A stretch of 64,000 nucleotides of DNA from the NCBI GenBank assembly GCA_964343805.1, contig CAYFLR010000002.1:62001-126000 (forward strand), given 5' to 3'. Below, piece after piece: positions 18,601 through 26,507 of the stretch. This DNA is from CAYFLR01 sp964343805. Its GTDB lineage: Bacteria > Bdellovibrionota_B > Oligoflexia > CAYFLR01. A program made the translations under genes and the position numbers. Every line of letters begins with the position of its first letter. The stretch's first letter is position 1. The notes beneath the pieces are model-generated. The model was not told the origin of the DNA. It made no database searches and saw nothing but the letters and a program-made list of their open reading frames with translations.

Positions 18601-19333
18601 CCTCCATAATATTATTGCCAATTCGATAGATGCCTTTCAATTAGGGCCAGAGAGAGACGATGGATTCATTTTAATCAAGACGGACCAGGTAGATCAAATG
18701 GTGACTCTACTGATTCGAGATAATGGAGGGGGAATTGACCTAGAGCACAAAGAAAGGGTATTGGAGCCCTTTTTTACTACTAAAAATGAACTAGGACGTT
18801 CTGGATTAGGTTTGGCGCTAGTAAAAGCAACCATAGATCAGCATAAAGCCTTTCTCCGTATAGAAAGTGAAGGAGATGAAACCTCAGTTCTCCTTAGTTT
18901 TAATCAATTTGATGAAGAGAGACTTCCCATCGAAATTCCCAAAGTTGCCTCTATTCTTCCAAGGCCTCTCTCTGGTAAACCGCGACTTCTTTTGATCGAT
19001 GATGAGGAAGACATAATAGAATTACTGGTGGAAGTTATTGAGGGGAAATTTGACACCTTGGGCTGCAGTCAGCCTATACAGGCAATGAACTTAATAAGAA
19101 ATGAAACCTTCGATCTCATTTTAACGGATTTTAAAATGCCTGGAAAGACCGGGTTGGACATGATTAAACTATCAAAGGTTCATCAGCCAGAGACTCCAAT
19201 AGTGCTGATGACAGCTTTTGCCATAGGGTCTAAAGAGGTTAATCAGGCAAAGGAACTAGGAGTCAAGTACATACTAAATAAACCTTTCACTAGCCATGAA
19301 ACCATCGTTGATGAATTGATGGCTCAGTTGTAG
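15629..19333 (+). CDS. Hybrid sensor kinase: 7TMR-DISM, HisKA-HATPase-REC, HisKA-HATPase-REC
   Basis: 1234-residue double-core hybrid kinase. Signal peptide (~1-27), extracellular DISMED2-like sensing domain (~35-185), seven membrane helices (~198-402), first HisKA with His445 (ANTSHELRTP), HATPase with N564 and GGTGLGLSI, receiver with Asp749 (DLVLLDV), a coiled linker, a second NtrB-like HisKA with His882 (GVAHELNNP) and HATPase (GRSGLGLALV), and a final receiver with Asp1167 (LILTDFKMPGKTG). The presence of two complete kinase cores and two receivers in one chain is unusual and suggests internal phosphorelay without a visible HPt. It starts 15 bases behind hcp with no terminator, so it may be co-transcribed and could sense carbohydrate-like or membrane signals (DISM domains often do). 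The start could also be ATG 15638. Confidence 0.92.
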   Translation: MSLMGKMFFLGLIYLFALCYAPFTYAASSHFVSDPPEPILVEEGTGSITLDPHAQILEDPTGKLTLNEILKSSNIEFKYDKGQALNFGYTESSYWIRFSLFNPGNEKKERYVWLNNSILDFIHFYVVDENNFPKKAILTGLSASNESKDVNDTLYGFRLHLPPESTRTVYMRFASDGPLIIPLKLYDFASIVDNKFKRKLLLGLIYGALFIMMVYNLLLYFRLRQLSYLFYVLSNLSLTLFLASTEGVATMFLWPGAPVISKYLAALMPCFILPALLYFSKHFLSIDSSHSPRLVKWINGFSIFCLVYAALFFFIHMKILIPPQNLLVVVGLTILIGAGVSSWRRGYRAARLYLISWMGFFIGALFFVFIDLGWMAYNMLAHFSFHLGIVFQLSMLALALADKILIIQQEKESAQAESIRLKKEAIDNLMKADRIKDMFLANTSHELRTPLHGIMGLTESLLREAKDEWGEWYKSNLNLIHMSAKRLTSLVNDILDFSKMKEQEIQLDLSNVDLHQLMESMLPLLQTLIKGKQVQLKNEIPQDLSLVRADVSRLHQILLNLLGNAIKFTDQGEVTVRAHKDSAGLIRIEIEDSGVGIESDDLAGIFNAFEQIDADSNRKYGGTGLGLSITKQLVELHGGSIEVESTVGKGSLFTFSLPVPTEEESKQEKSVKKDLIKQTEQKAHAPISFMDTSENKNLTILLVDDEMINLQVLWNHLSHSNFHLVGKESGIAALDYIQNNDPVDLVLLDVMMPLMDGFEVCEKLRMKFNPTDLPIIMLTAKNMDEDIIRGLSLGANDYITKPFSRDVLMARIETQLVISQLAQKLVRLNANLENLVLERTKKLEEEMEVRKVAENKREEMRVQAMQSAHLASIGTLASGVAHELNNPLVTVLGQAKLIQSKTEEVETNDYILRARKIVEAADRMQRIIAHLQQLAVKTGNESMGGESLSEILEGVLLLFKTLLEKNNIKVLLELHNDLPNISAERAKLENALHNIIANSIDAFQLGPERDDGFILIKTDQVDQMVTLLIRDNGGGIDLEHKERVLEPFFTTKNELGRSGLGLALVKATIDQHKAFLRIESEGDETSVLLSFNQFDEERLPIEIPKVASILPRPLSGKPRLLLIDDEEDIIELLVEVIEGKFDTLGCSQPIQAMNLIRNETFDLILTDFKMPGKTGLDMIKLSKVHQPETPIVLMTAFAIGSKEVNQAKELGVKYILNKPFTSHETIVDELMAQL

Positions 19334-19360
19334 TGAATCTATTGAGGGCAAGGAGATTCT

Positions 19361-21397
19361 ATGCAGTTCATACGTGTTAAATTAATGAATATCTTTCTAA
19401 TTATCTTTTTTATTGCTCCATTATTTTTATCTAATGGATTGATACAGGCATCAGGATGTCAGCCCCTTTCTGAAACCGCCGAACAAGAGTTAGTTAAGAA
19501 TTTTCCTCTAAAGAACTGGTTGGATCATCTTCATTACTTTGTTGAAAAAGTACGGGGAGAAGTCCCTAACCAAGGGGAGGGGTTGCATTTGGTGATGTCA
19601 GCTATGGAACTAGGTACCGTTCCTGGTTTAACCCATAGTGATGGATCTCCACTTAATATTAAGTCAGGGGGAGTTTCGGTTGTCGTAAGTGATCAAAGCT
19701 CACTGTTTCCTCATTTTTTGAGAGATCAAGCTAAAGGGCAACTCACTATTATCGCTCCCCTTATGGATAACGTGAGTAAGAATAATATGAAACATTTAGG
19801 TCTAGTCAAACCCACGGTGGAGGGCAAACAGTGGGAAATTGGTATGTTTGAATACTGGACCTCTGAGGGCACCCGATTTATCTTTTTAGAAAATCCCGTG
19901 TTCCTTACATTTAATTCCAATCCCAAAAAGAAAGGGGAAAGTATCTATGAAATGCGAGGGGTTGATAAGATGGAGCAACATCGGATCTGGTCGGCCCTCA
20001 ATCAAGCGGTGGCTCTGACTTTTGATTATGTAAAAGGCGATGTCTATATGCCCCATGATAGCCATGTCTCTCCTGCCTCTTTTTATATTAGAAAAAGATT
20101 GCATCATAGAAAGATTCTCTCAGCTAAACCTTTGGTCCACAATGAAGGGTATGTGAATGACTTCTGGGTAGAGAGTTCCAAAGCCGAGAAAGTGAGGCGT
20201 ATTTGGGATATTTCTGAAAAAGATATGCAAGAGTATTTTATGCAAAAGGACATGTTTACTATGCTCGCACCAGCTGTGAGGTTAGCTGAACAGAGAGAGT
20301 TGAATACCGCCTTTAGTGTTTCGGATGGGACCGCCAAAGCAATAAATGATCGAGTGGTGGAAAATAAAATTGACTTTTTTGGTCGCACCGAAGGGGTCAC
20401 CAATGGTCTTTCCGATATAAATCGTCCTCATGAGATTTCTACTTTGAAAAAGGAAGTTTCCGAATCGGCAATGCGTGAAAGTGGTATTACCCATCCCGAG
20501 GTCATTAAAGAATTTAGAGAAACGGGTTTTGATTATGGTTATCCAGGTCAGCCAGAAGCTGAAATTCACTGGACTAAGGGAAGAGCTAAAGCGGCCATTC
20601 AGAGAAATTTTGGTCTCGATATTGATCATAATAAGCCGCTCTTTGTGACCTTTTCTCGTCTGGTTCATCAAAAGGGAATTGGTTTTTTTGTTGAACAAGT
20701 TGAGCATGTTTTGAAGCGAGGGGGGCAAGTGGTGATGGGGGGGCCGATCGGTGACAAAATCGGACAGGCAGAAAGAGATCTTGCCATTGCACTCAAAGAG
20801 CGTTTTGAAAAAGAGAATTTTCCAAACCGTCATAATTTTCATTACATCGATGGCATGATTAAAGGTCCATTAAAAAGCTTGATGCTGGCCGCATCTGATT
20901 TTTTTGTTATTCCTAGTCGCTACGAGCCATGTGGTTTAACTGATGTAGAGGCTCTCTATATGGGATCCATCCCCATTGTTCATAATGTGGGAGGTTTAGG
21001 AAAAGGTGCTAATTCTATTAAGTATGGACCTGTTAACCCTGATAATCAAGGTGCTGCGATTTATGAAGCGATTAATCGGGCGGTTGAGGCCTTTCATAAT
21101 CGCAAAGATTTCAAAAAATCTCAGTGGTCAGCGATGCATGAAGATCATTCATGGCAACGATCATTTGCTAAATTAATGCAAATCTATCGTATTGAGGCTG
21201 CTTACCAATTTATCACTTCTTTGGAGACGGCAGTTAAAAATGGGGATATGAGCGTGAATAGCGCCAAAGAGATTGCATGGCATCGAATGGTGGCTCCTAA
21301 CAAGGGTGATTTTCCTCTTTTCAAATCTATGTTGGATCGATTAGATGCTTCTAGAAAAGGTCCATTAACCACTTGGTTGATTTCTACTCCTGATTAG
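19361..21397 (+). CDS. GT5 glycogen/starch-synthase-like glycosyltransferase with signal peptide
   Basis: 678-residue GT-B enzyme of family GT5, whose usual members transfer glucose from ADP-glucose to glycogen. The N-lobe has the nucleotide-binding loop as IKSGGVSVVVSDQ (Lys101-Gly104), the C-lobe has TFSRLVHQKG and the signature PSRYEPCGLTDVEALYMGS followed by GGLG. Unlike cytoplasmic GlgA (~480 residues), it begins with a clear export signal (basic n-region, hydrophobic ~10-30) ending LIQASGC, where the Cys could be a weak lipobox or follow a signal-peptidase I site. Acidic residues after it favour export. ADP-glucose is cytosolic, so this is a genuine oddity. Good GGAG site before ATG 19361, 27 bases behind the hybrid kinase, probably the same operon. 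Overlaps the convergent regulator by 14 bases. Confidence 0.85.
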   Translation: MQFIRVKLMNIFLIIFFIAPLFLSNGLIQASGCQPLSETAEQELVKNFPLKNWLDHLHYFVEKVRGEVPNQGEGLHLVMSAMELGTVPGLTHSDGSPLNIKSGGVSVVVSDQSSLFPHFLRDQAKGQLTIIAPLMDNVSKNNMKHLGLVKPTVEGKQWEIGMFEYWTSEGTRFIFLENPVFLTFNSNPKKKGESIYEMRGVDKMEQHRIWSALNQAVALTFDYVKGDVYMPHDSHVSPASFYIRKRLHHRKILSAKPLVHNEGYVNDFWVESSKAEKVRRIWDISEKDMQEYFMQKDMFTMLAPAVRLAEQRELNTAFSVSDGTAKAINDRVVENKIDFFGRTEGVTNGLSDINRPHEISTLKKEVSESAMRESGITHPEVIKEFRETGFDYGYPGQPEAEIHWTKGRAKAAIQRNFGLDIDHNKPLFVTFSRLVHQKGIGFFVEQVEHVLKRGGQVVMGGPIGDKIGQAERDLAIALKERFEKENFPNRHNFHYIDGMIKGPLKSLMLAASDFFVIPSRYEPCGLTDVEALYMGSIPIVHNVGGLGKGANSIKYGPVNPDNQGAAIYEAINRAVEAFHNRKDFKKSQWSAMHEDHSWQRSFAKLMQIYRIEAAYQFITSLETAVKNGDMSVNSAKEIAWHRMVAPNKGDFPLFKSMLDRLDASRKGPLTTWLISTPD

Positions 21398-22151
21398 GAA
21401 TGTGCGACATTTCATCGTATATATCGCAGGGAACCACATTACATGTCCAGGTGATAGGAATTCCTTTTTCATGTTTATTAATGAGATAATCTTGATAAGC
21501 AATTTCTCTATATTTTTGGGTGAGCTCATCTATCTCTATCAAAAACTTTTTTAAAGTTCCTTCCGTTAAGGTGAAAAATGAGATGTTGGAAGTGTAAGTG
21601 TTGGGATCCTTTTCTCCTTTTAAGACTTTATCGGTGATAGAGCTCATAAAGGGTGAAAAGAATTTTTTCATCCAGGGACCAAAGAGCTTCCAATTCTGTT
21701 TACCGTGGACCTTGAACTTGGTCTTGTTGCCTGGTTTTAATTCTAAAAGTCCAATTTTTTCCAGAGCTCTTAAATATTTATAAACGGAAATTTCACTTAA
21801 CTGATATTTATCTTGAATCTCTTGCAGAGATAGCTTTTGAAAAAAATATTCTCTGAAAAAATAGTAGTAAGCTGGGTTATCGGCAAAGAACTCTTCTTGA
21901 TCTGGGTCCAGGATAAACTCGCTTTCCTTTTGTCGACTAGCCATTTGAATAAGTTCTTGAATAGGGATGTCAATCACTTCACAGATTTCGATAAGACGTT
22001 CTATAGAGATATTTTTTTGGTGAAACAGATTCTTAATAGTACTTTCTGAAAAAGAGACTCGAGTGGCTAAATGGCTATAGGTTATTTTATGGGCTTTTAA
22101 AATGGACTTGAGTGTTCTTAAAATATCATAGGCTGAGGGTTGCTGATTCAT
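21384..22151 (-). CDS. HTH regulator, TIGR02147/DUF4423-like
   Basis: 255-residue regulator. Residues ~8-65 form an XRE-type helix-turn-helix (THYSHLATRVSF-like: SHLATRVSFSESTIKNLFHQ). Residues ~95-135 form a second winged-helix-like block (LSLQEIQDKYQLSEISVYKYLRALEKIGLL), and the C-terminal ~110 residues match the general pattern of the TIGR02147 family common in Bdellovibrio- and Fibrobacter-type genomes. The start was moved from 22190 to ATG 22151 because AAGGAAT lies ideally upstream and the longer form would overlap the preceding gene. It follows the M48 protease gene by 4 bases, so the two are probably one operon. The target is unknown; the family name rests on overall pattern. Confidence 0.65.
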   Translation of the reverse strand: MNQQPSAYDILRTLKSILKAHKITYSHLATRVSFSESTIKNLFHQKNISIERLIEICEVIDIPIQELIQMASRQKESEFILDPDQEEFFADNPAYYYFFREYFFQKLSLQEIQDKYQLSEISVYKYLRALEKIGLLELKPGNKTKFKVHGKQNWKLFGPWMKKFFSPFMSSITDKVLKGEKDPNTYTSNISFFTLTEGTLKKFLIEIDELTQKYREIAYQDYLINKHEKGIPITWTCNVVPCDIYDEMSHIPNQE

Positions 22152-22155
22152 GAGG

Positions 22156-23502
22156 CTATTCCTTTGATTGAATAATTTTCTGCCACTCACTTTTGGATAA
22201 AAAGGTCTTTTTCAGAGGCTGAATTTGGTAGTTATGAGTTTTGCTTTCACGATCTAAATTGAAAATATTATAGCAACGACTATGATGCTTATCTAAATAC
22301 GTGCCCATGGGGATGACTAATTGACCTGCTGGTGATAGCCAATTATTCTCATGCAACTGCCTGCATTCTTCGGCATTAAAAAGGCCAATTGCTTGACGCA
22401 GTGGATTTGATTCGACTGTTTCAATTTGTAAAACTTGATAATAGGCATCTATACTCACCTGTGGATTGACTCCAACGAGAGCGAGTATTTCCAGTGAAAG
22501 ATCATCAGCCTCTTGTTCATAGGTATAATAACCTAATTTGGTTTTTTGAGCCTCTAAGAAGAGCTCTTTTAGTTTCGAGCTCCTGGGATTATTATAAGTG
22601 TTACTAATAATACTGTTTCCCAGCTTCTCAGCTGTAGGGTCTTTGATCGGTCTATGGTTTGGATTTTTCATTTGATGGATATAGAAATGCTCTTTGCCAA
22701 AGTTTGAAAGAGTGTAATGAGCCCGATAATAATGGCTGAGTTCATGAGCGAGAGTGGCCACCACCGCCTTTTCATCTAAATACTCCAAATAGGTCTTGGG
22801 TATGATTATTAGGTTGCTCATTAAAACCAGGCTGAAATTAGAGCTTACAATCTTGAATGGTGGTGGTTCCGGCCCTAGACATTTATAATCTATTATAAGA
22901 GTATCTTCCTGAAATTTCATTTTGCACCTAGGATGGCTCTTATTGATATGCTCTACTATTTTGGGAAGGTGTGGTTGATAGTTTTTATCAGTTATACACA
23001 CTTGTGAGGGGGATAGAAAAACGTATCCATAGATATCCATACCGATATATAGAGGAGGTGTTTCCTCCAACTCTTGGTTTTTCTTATCCGATGTTTCTTC
23101 TTTATTTTTTAAATCAAGAACTTCAATTTTACTGGGTATGCAAACCCTTGTTTTTACAGCGGTTGCCGCTCTAAAATTTCCTACTCTGACAAAAGGTGGT
23201 GGGATATGGGAAAGTTTATTGGGGAAGTGCTCCCTAACTGTTTTATCCATCAATGAAAGCCAAGACTGAAGATGTTCAGTGGCCGGGTGAAATACATCTT
23301 GTATATCTCTCTGGTTATCTTCCTCATATAAGTTTTTTACAATTTGACCGGCAGGCTTATTTTTTACATCATACCAACCCCAACTGTCCCCCTTAATTGC
23401 AGGACTTCCTATTTTATGGGTCAGCTGATTTATTGGTTGTTCATGACGGACTACACAGGATGATAAAAAAGTAATATATAAAATAGAAAGCATCGCCTTC
23501 AT
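22156..23502 (-). CDS. M48-type zinc metalloprotease lipoprotein
   Basis: 448-residue lipoprotein (signal with lipobox LSSC, Cys16) carrying the zinc-protease motif HELSH at 253-257 inside AVVATLAHELSHYYRAHY, with a downstream Glu in YTYEQEADDLSLEILA as the probable third ligand (pattern ExxxD). This fits the M48/BepA-like group of periplasmic peptidases that act in outer-membrane quality control. The ~100 residues before the motif contain an unusual insertion with several Cys and a charged Lys/Glu stretch (~128-150). After it come helices without a TPR array that I can recognise. It lies 4 bases before the HTH regulator. The protease class is firm; the substrate is unknown. Confidence 0.8.
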   Translation of the reverse strand: MKAMLSILYITFLSSCVVRHEQPINQLTHKIGSPAIKGDSWGWYDVKNKPAGQIVKNLYEEDNQRDIQDVFHPATEHLQSWLSLMDKTVREHFPNKLSHIPPPFVRVGNFRAATAVKTRVCIPSKIEVLDLKNKEETSDKKNQELEETPPLYIGMDIYGYVFLSPSQVCITDKNYQPHLPKIVEHINKSHPRCKMKFQEDTLIIDYKCLGPEPPPFKIVSSNFSLVLMSNLIIIPKTYLEYLDEKAVVATLAHELSHYYRAHYTLSNFGKEHFYIHQMKNPNHRPIKDPTAEKLGNSIISNTYNNPRSSKLKELFLEAQKTKLGYYTYEQEADDLSLEILALVGVNPQVSIDAYYQVLQIETVESNPLRQAIGLFNAEECRQLHENNWLSPAGQLVIPMGTYLDKHHSRCYNIFNLDRESKTHNYQIQPLKKTFLSKSEWQKIIQSKE

Positions 23503-23586
23503 TTTATTCTCCTTATAGTTGTGATTTTAAGTTCAATTATTACTTAGAATTGCAAGTATAGCAAATTCCATTATAAGAGGTGCCTA

Positions 23587-23614
23587 TTGACAATTTTCAC
23601 TTAATGATTATTAT
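23587..23614 (+). promoter_or_regulatory. Candidate sigma70 promoter for the DUF1858-IscA gene
   Basis: TTGACA (23587-23592), 16-base spacer, TATTAT (23609-23614), in the 151-base gap between the divergent M48 protease gene and this one. No operator was recognised. Confidence 0.5.
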
Positions 23615-23653
23615 TACTATTAATATAAATTTTGTTTAAGGAGTAAAAAAAGT

Positions 23654-24217
23654 ATGACTCAAATTACTAAAGATATGACAATTCAACAGATACTAACAGA
23701 ATTCCCAGAACACTCAGGAACTTTAACAGAGGTAATGCTTCAGGCTGGTCTTCATTGTGTAGGATGTGGTGCCGCTTCATTTGAAACACTTGAGCAAGGT
23801 GTTATGGGGCATGGTAAATCTGTAGAGCAGTTAGAAAGTTTACTTACTCAACTTAATAATGTTCTTAACAGTTCTAAAGAGCAATCCGTTGACGGTCCTG
23901 TTATTCGTTTGACAGATACAGCAGTAAGCAAGATTAAAGAGATGATGGCTGATGAAGCTGACAACACAGGGCTTAAGATATCTGTTCAAAGTGGGGGCTG
24001 TGCTGGGTGGACTTATGAGATGGCTTTTCAGCAAGAAGCTTCAGGTGACGAAATGGAGATAGAGCAAGATGGTGTTCGACTTTTTGTTAGTAAAGATAAT
24101 GCCAGTAAATTGCAGGGCACCGAGGTTAGTTATGTGACCTCTTTGCAAAAAAGTGGCTTTACTTTTGATAACCCAAATGCTCAAACTAGCTGTGGCTGTG
24201 GTCAATCTTTTGGATAG
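23654..24217 (+). CDS. DUF1858 redox-disulfide domain fused to A-type Fe-S carrier (IscA/HesB)
   Basis: 187-residue two-domain protein. Residues 1-70 are the DUF1858 / hybrid-cluster-associated redox disulfide domain, with its hallmark cysteines in GLHCVGCGAASFETLEQG. Residues ~80-187 are an A-type iron-sulfur carrier, with SGGCAGWTYEM and the C-terminal CGCG that together supply the three conserved cluster-binding Cys. DUF1858 genes often neighbour hcp, which lies 8 kb upstream, so a role in building or reducing the hybrid cluster is a reasonable inference. Start ATG with AAGGAG 11 bases upstream. It ends 2 bases before the proline dehydrogenase gene, so the two are translationally close. 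Confidence 0.85.
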   Translation: MTQITKDMTIQQILTEFPEHSGTLTEVMLQAGLHCVGCGAASFETLEQGVMGHGKSVEQLESLLTQLNNVLNSSKEQSVDGPVIRLTDTAVSKIKEMMADEADNTGLKISVQSGGCAGWTYEMAFQQEASGDEMEIEQDGVRLFVSKDNASKLQGTEVSYVTSLQKSGFTFDNPNAQTSCGCGQSFG

Positions 24218-24219
24218 AT

Positions 24220-25080
24220 ATGAAACTATTAACTAAAATGGCCTCTCGGTTTGTGGCTGGGGAAACCCAAGATGAAGCCTTGTTGGTTGCTGACAATTTA
24301 AAGAGTGAAGGCCTCTATTCCACTTTGGATATTCTCGGAGAGAATGTAAATGACAAAGCGGGAGCTGAGGCTTTGACCGATCAATACTGTGAGCTCTTAT
24401 GGGAAATCAATGACCGTGGTTTTAATGACAAAGGAGCTTGCAATGTCTCGCTCAAACTGACTATGTTAGGCCTGGATATTTCTCCAAAGCTATGTGAAGC
24501 CAATTTGATAAGAATTGTTAAAGAGGCTCATGATTTAGGAGATATTTTTGTTCGGGTCGATATGGAAGGCTCGGCGTACACTGATCGAACATTGGATATT
24601 TTTTGTAAAGTGAGAGAAAAATATTCCAATGTTGGTATTGTCTTACAAGCTTATCTCCATCGGACCTATGACGATTTAAAAAGGGTTCTGAAGTTAGAAG
24701 GTAAGGTCCGCCTATGCAAAGGGGCTTATAAGGAGCGACCAGAGATAGCTTGGCAAAGCATGAAAGAGATCAGAAAAAACTATCTCAAATGTGCAGATCT
24801 TTTATTAGATGATGATAATTATCATGCTTTTGCCTCTCATGATGTAAAGCTCTTGTCTGATGTGGTTAAGAAGGCAAAGAAAAAGAAAAAGCAATTGGGT
24901 GAGTATGAGCTCCAAATGCTTTTTGGTATGAATAAAAAGCAGTGGTATCGTTTAAGTGAAAAAGGATATCCTTTTCGAGTTTATGTACCCTTTGGGACAG
25001 ACTGGTTACCTTACTTTACCCGGCGTCTACTTGAACGAAAAGAGAATGTTCTTTTCGTACTGACCCATCTTTTCAAATGA
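24220..25080 (+). CDS. Proline dehydrogenase (monofunctional PRODH)
   Basis: 286-residue FAD-dependent TIM-barrel enzyme that oxidises proline to pyrroline-5-carboxylate, passing electrons to quinone. Family landmarks: NVSLKLTMLGLDIS, VRVDMEGSAYTDRTLD, VRLCKGAYKE, FASHD, the GEYELQMLFGM block, and the C-terminal YVPFGTDWLPYFTRRLLER that closes over substrate and flavin. The length is that of the stand-alone bacterial form, not PutA. No pyrroline-5-carboxylate dehydrogenase lies in the window. The ATG comes 2 bases after the stop of the DUF1858-IscA gene, indicating one operon. The enzyme supplies energy from proline, which fits a protein-degrading lifestyle (inference). Confidence 0.93.
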   Translation: MKLLTKMASRFVAGETQDEALLVADNLKSEGLYSTLDILGENVNDKAGAEALTDQYCELLWEINDRGFNDKGACNVSLKLTMLGLDISPKLCEANLIRIVKEAHDLGDIFVRVDMEGSAYTDRTLDIFCKVREKYSNVGIVLQAYLHRTYDDLKRVLKLEGKVRLCKGAYKERPEIAWQSMKEIRKNYLKCADLLLDDDNYHAFASHDVKLLSDVVKKAKKKKKQLGEYELQMLFGMNKKQWYRLSEKGYPFRVYVPFGTDWLPYFTRRLLERKENVLFVLTHLFK

Positions 25081-25187
25081 TTAGTGTAACTGATTTGGTA
25101 TATCTAAAAGAATAATTTGTAATAATCATAAAAGAGGGTATTTTAGCTCCTAGATAGATTTTGAACACAAAACTTTAGGAGTATAAA

Positions 25188-25709
25188 ATGAAATCACTTT
25201 TTTTAATCATCATTCTTAGCCTTGGCACTCTCAGTGCAAATACAATTCAACCAACAACTTCAGTCAGCTATAGTAACGGACAATTCAAAGATGGAGTTCT
25301 TTCTATCGATGTTGCTTATGGCGGCTGCAATAAGCTCTCATTCAATTTAGATCTTCTACCTGAACTTATGGCCTTTCCGTACGATCCAAATAAACCTCAA
25401 AGACTCTTTTTATCACATAGCGGTTTTGCTGGATATTGTCGTATGCACATCTTTCATACTTTAACCTTTGATCTTTCAAAAGAATATGGAGTTGGTGATG
25501 GATCTCTCTTTGAGGTATTAGCTTCCGCAGGAAATGGCAAAGCTGAAGTGGTTTTCTCCACCAGTAAAGAAGAGCAAGAATTACCAGAGAGCCTTATTCC
25601 AGTAGGTATTTGTACTATGGATATCAATGCATGGGGAAACCCAAGTGCTTGTAGCTGTCCAGAGCTCTACGAATACAATAGCCAATCTGGTTTATGTCAT
25701 ATAAAATAA
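25188..25709 (+). CDS. Secreted Cys-rich protein of unknown function
   Basis: 173-residue protein with a Sec signal peptide (MKSLFLIIILSLGTLSA). Seven or so Cys are spread along the mature part, including CSC and a Cys near the end, which suggests disulfide bonding in the periplasm or outside the cell. A strand-rich pattern is apparent; I recognise no family. Clear GGAG before the ATG. A hairpin terminator follows the stop. It is probably monocistronic. Confidence 0.6.
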   Translation: MKSLFLIIILSLGTLSANTIQPTTSVSYSNGQFKDGVLSIDVAYGGCNKLSFNLDLLPELMAFPYDPNKPQRLFLSHSGFAGYCRMHIFHTLTFDLSKEYGVGDGSLFEVLASAGNGKAEVVFSTSKEEQELPESLIPVGICTMDINAWGNPSACSCPELYEYNSQSGLCHIK

Positions 25710-25716
25710 TTTTCTA

Positions 25717-25740
25717 ACCCGGATGGAGTATCCGGGTCTT
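25717..25740 (+). terminator. Intrinsic terminator after the secreted Cys-rich gene
   Basis: ACCCGGAT (25717-25724), 5-base loop, ATCCGGGT (25730-25737), then CTTT. The 8-bp GC-rich stem sits 8 bases after the stop codon. The T-run is short, so efficiency is uncertain. Confidence 0.6.
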
Positions 25741-25760
25741 TAACCATGGAGAGGTTGAGT

Positions 25761-26507
25761 ATGGTCCCTCATTGGGTAGCAGAAAGTATTATTTATCAAA
25801 TATTCCCCGATCGATTTTATAAATCCAATATAAGTAAAAACACGAACCTAGAAGGCTGGGATGTTAAACCCAGCCGGATGGGTTTTAAAGGGGGAGATCT
25901 TAATGGAATTTGCGAAAAGCTTGACTACCTCATGGACCTAGGTGTTAATACTCTCTACCTTAATCCCATTTTTACTTCTCCCGCGAATCATCGATACCAT
26001 ACCTATGACTACTTTCAAGTTGATCCTCTTTTGGGTGGCAACTCTGCCTTTAAAAGGCTTATTGAACAGACACATGAGAGAGGAATGAAAATACTCATTG
26101 ATGGAGTCTTCAATCATGCCAGCCGAGGTTTTTTTCCTTTTCATCATGTGATGGAAAACGGGCTATCTTCTCCCTACTTGGATTGGTTTCATTTTAATAT
26201 GAAAAAACTTGAAGGCTCTGATCCTCTCCCTGCCTATTCCAGTTACGATAGGCAGGCCACTGATGGCTGTGAAGGATTTGAAGAGTATGGTTATAAATGC
26301 TGGTGGGGACTTCCTGCTCTTCCGAAACTAAATACTGACAACCCAGAGGTGAGAAACTTTATATTTGAAGTGGCGAAATATTGGATAGATCAAGGAGCTG
26401 ACGGATGGCGTTTAGATGTTCCAGAAGAGATTGATGACCCCGTCTTTTGGGGAGAGTTTCGCCAGGTCGTTAAATCAGCCAATGCAGAAGCTTATATAGT
26501 GGAGTGA
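25761..26507 (+). CDS. GH13 alpha-amylase-family enzyme, N-terminal part of a broken gene
   Basis: First half of a GH13 glucan hydrolase resembling neopullulanase/cyclomaltodextrinase types but without a visible N-terminal starch-binding domain. WVAESIIYQIFPDRF opens the barrel. Region I is DGVFNHASRGF, and region II is DGWRLDVPEEI with the catalytic nucleophile Asp. Region III, with the acid/base Glu, should follow AYIV but is absent: the frame reads AYIVE and stops. The second half resumes in a different frame at 26504. Start ATG 25761 has GGAGAGG at 6 bases; ATG 25746 is also in frame. No signal peptide, so cytoplasmic maltodextrin or glycogen breakdown would be the normal role. Confidence 0.85.
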   Translation: MVPHWVAESIIYQIFPDRFYKSNISKNTNLEGWDVKPSRMGFKGGDLNGICEKLDYLMDLGVNTLYLNPIFTSPANHRYHTYDYFQVDPLLGGNSAFKRLIEQTHERGMKILIDGVFNHASRGFFPFHHVMENGLSSPYLDWFHFNMKKLEGSDPLPAYSSYDRQATDGCEGFEEYGYKCWWGLPALPKLNTDNPEVRNFIFEVAKYWIDQGADGWRLDVPEEIDDPVFWGEFRQVVKSANAEAYIVE

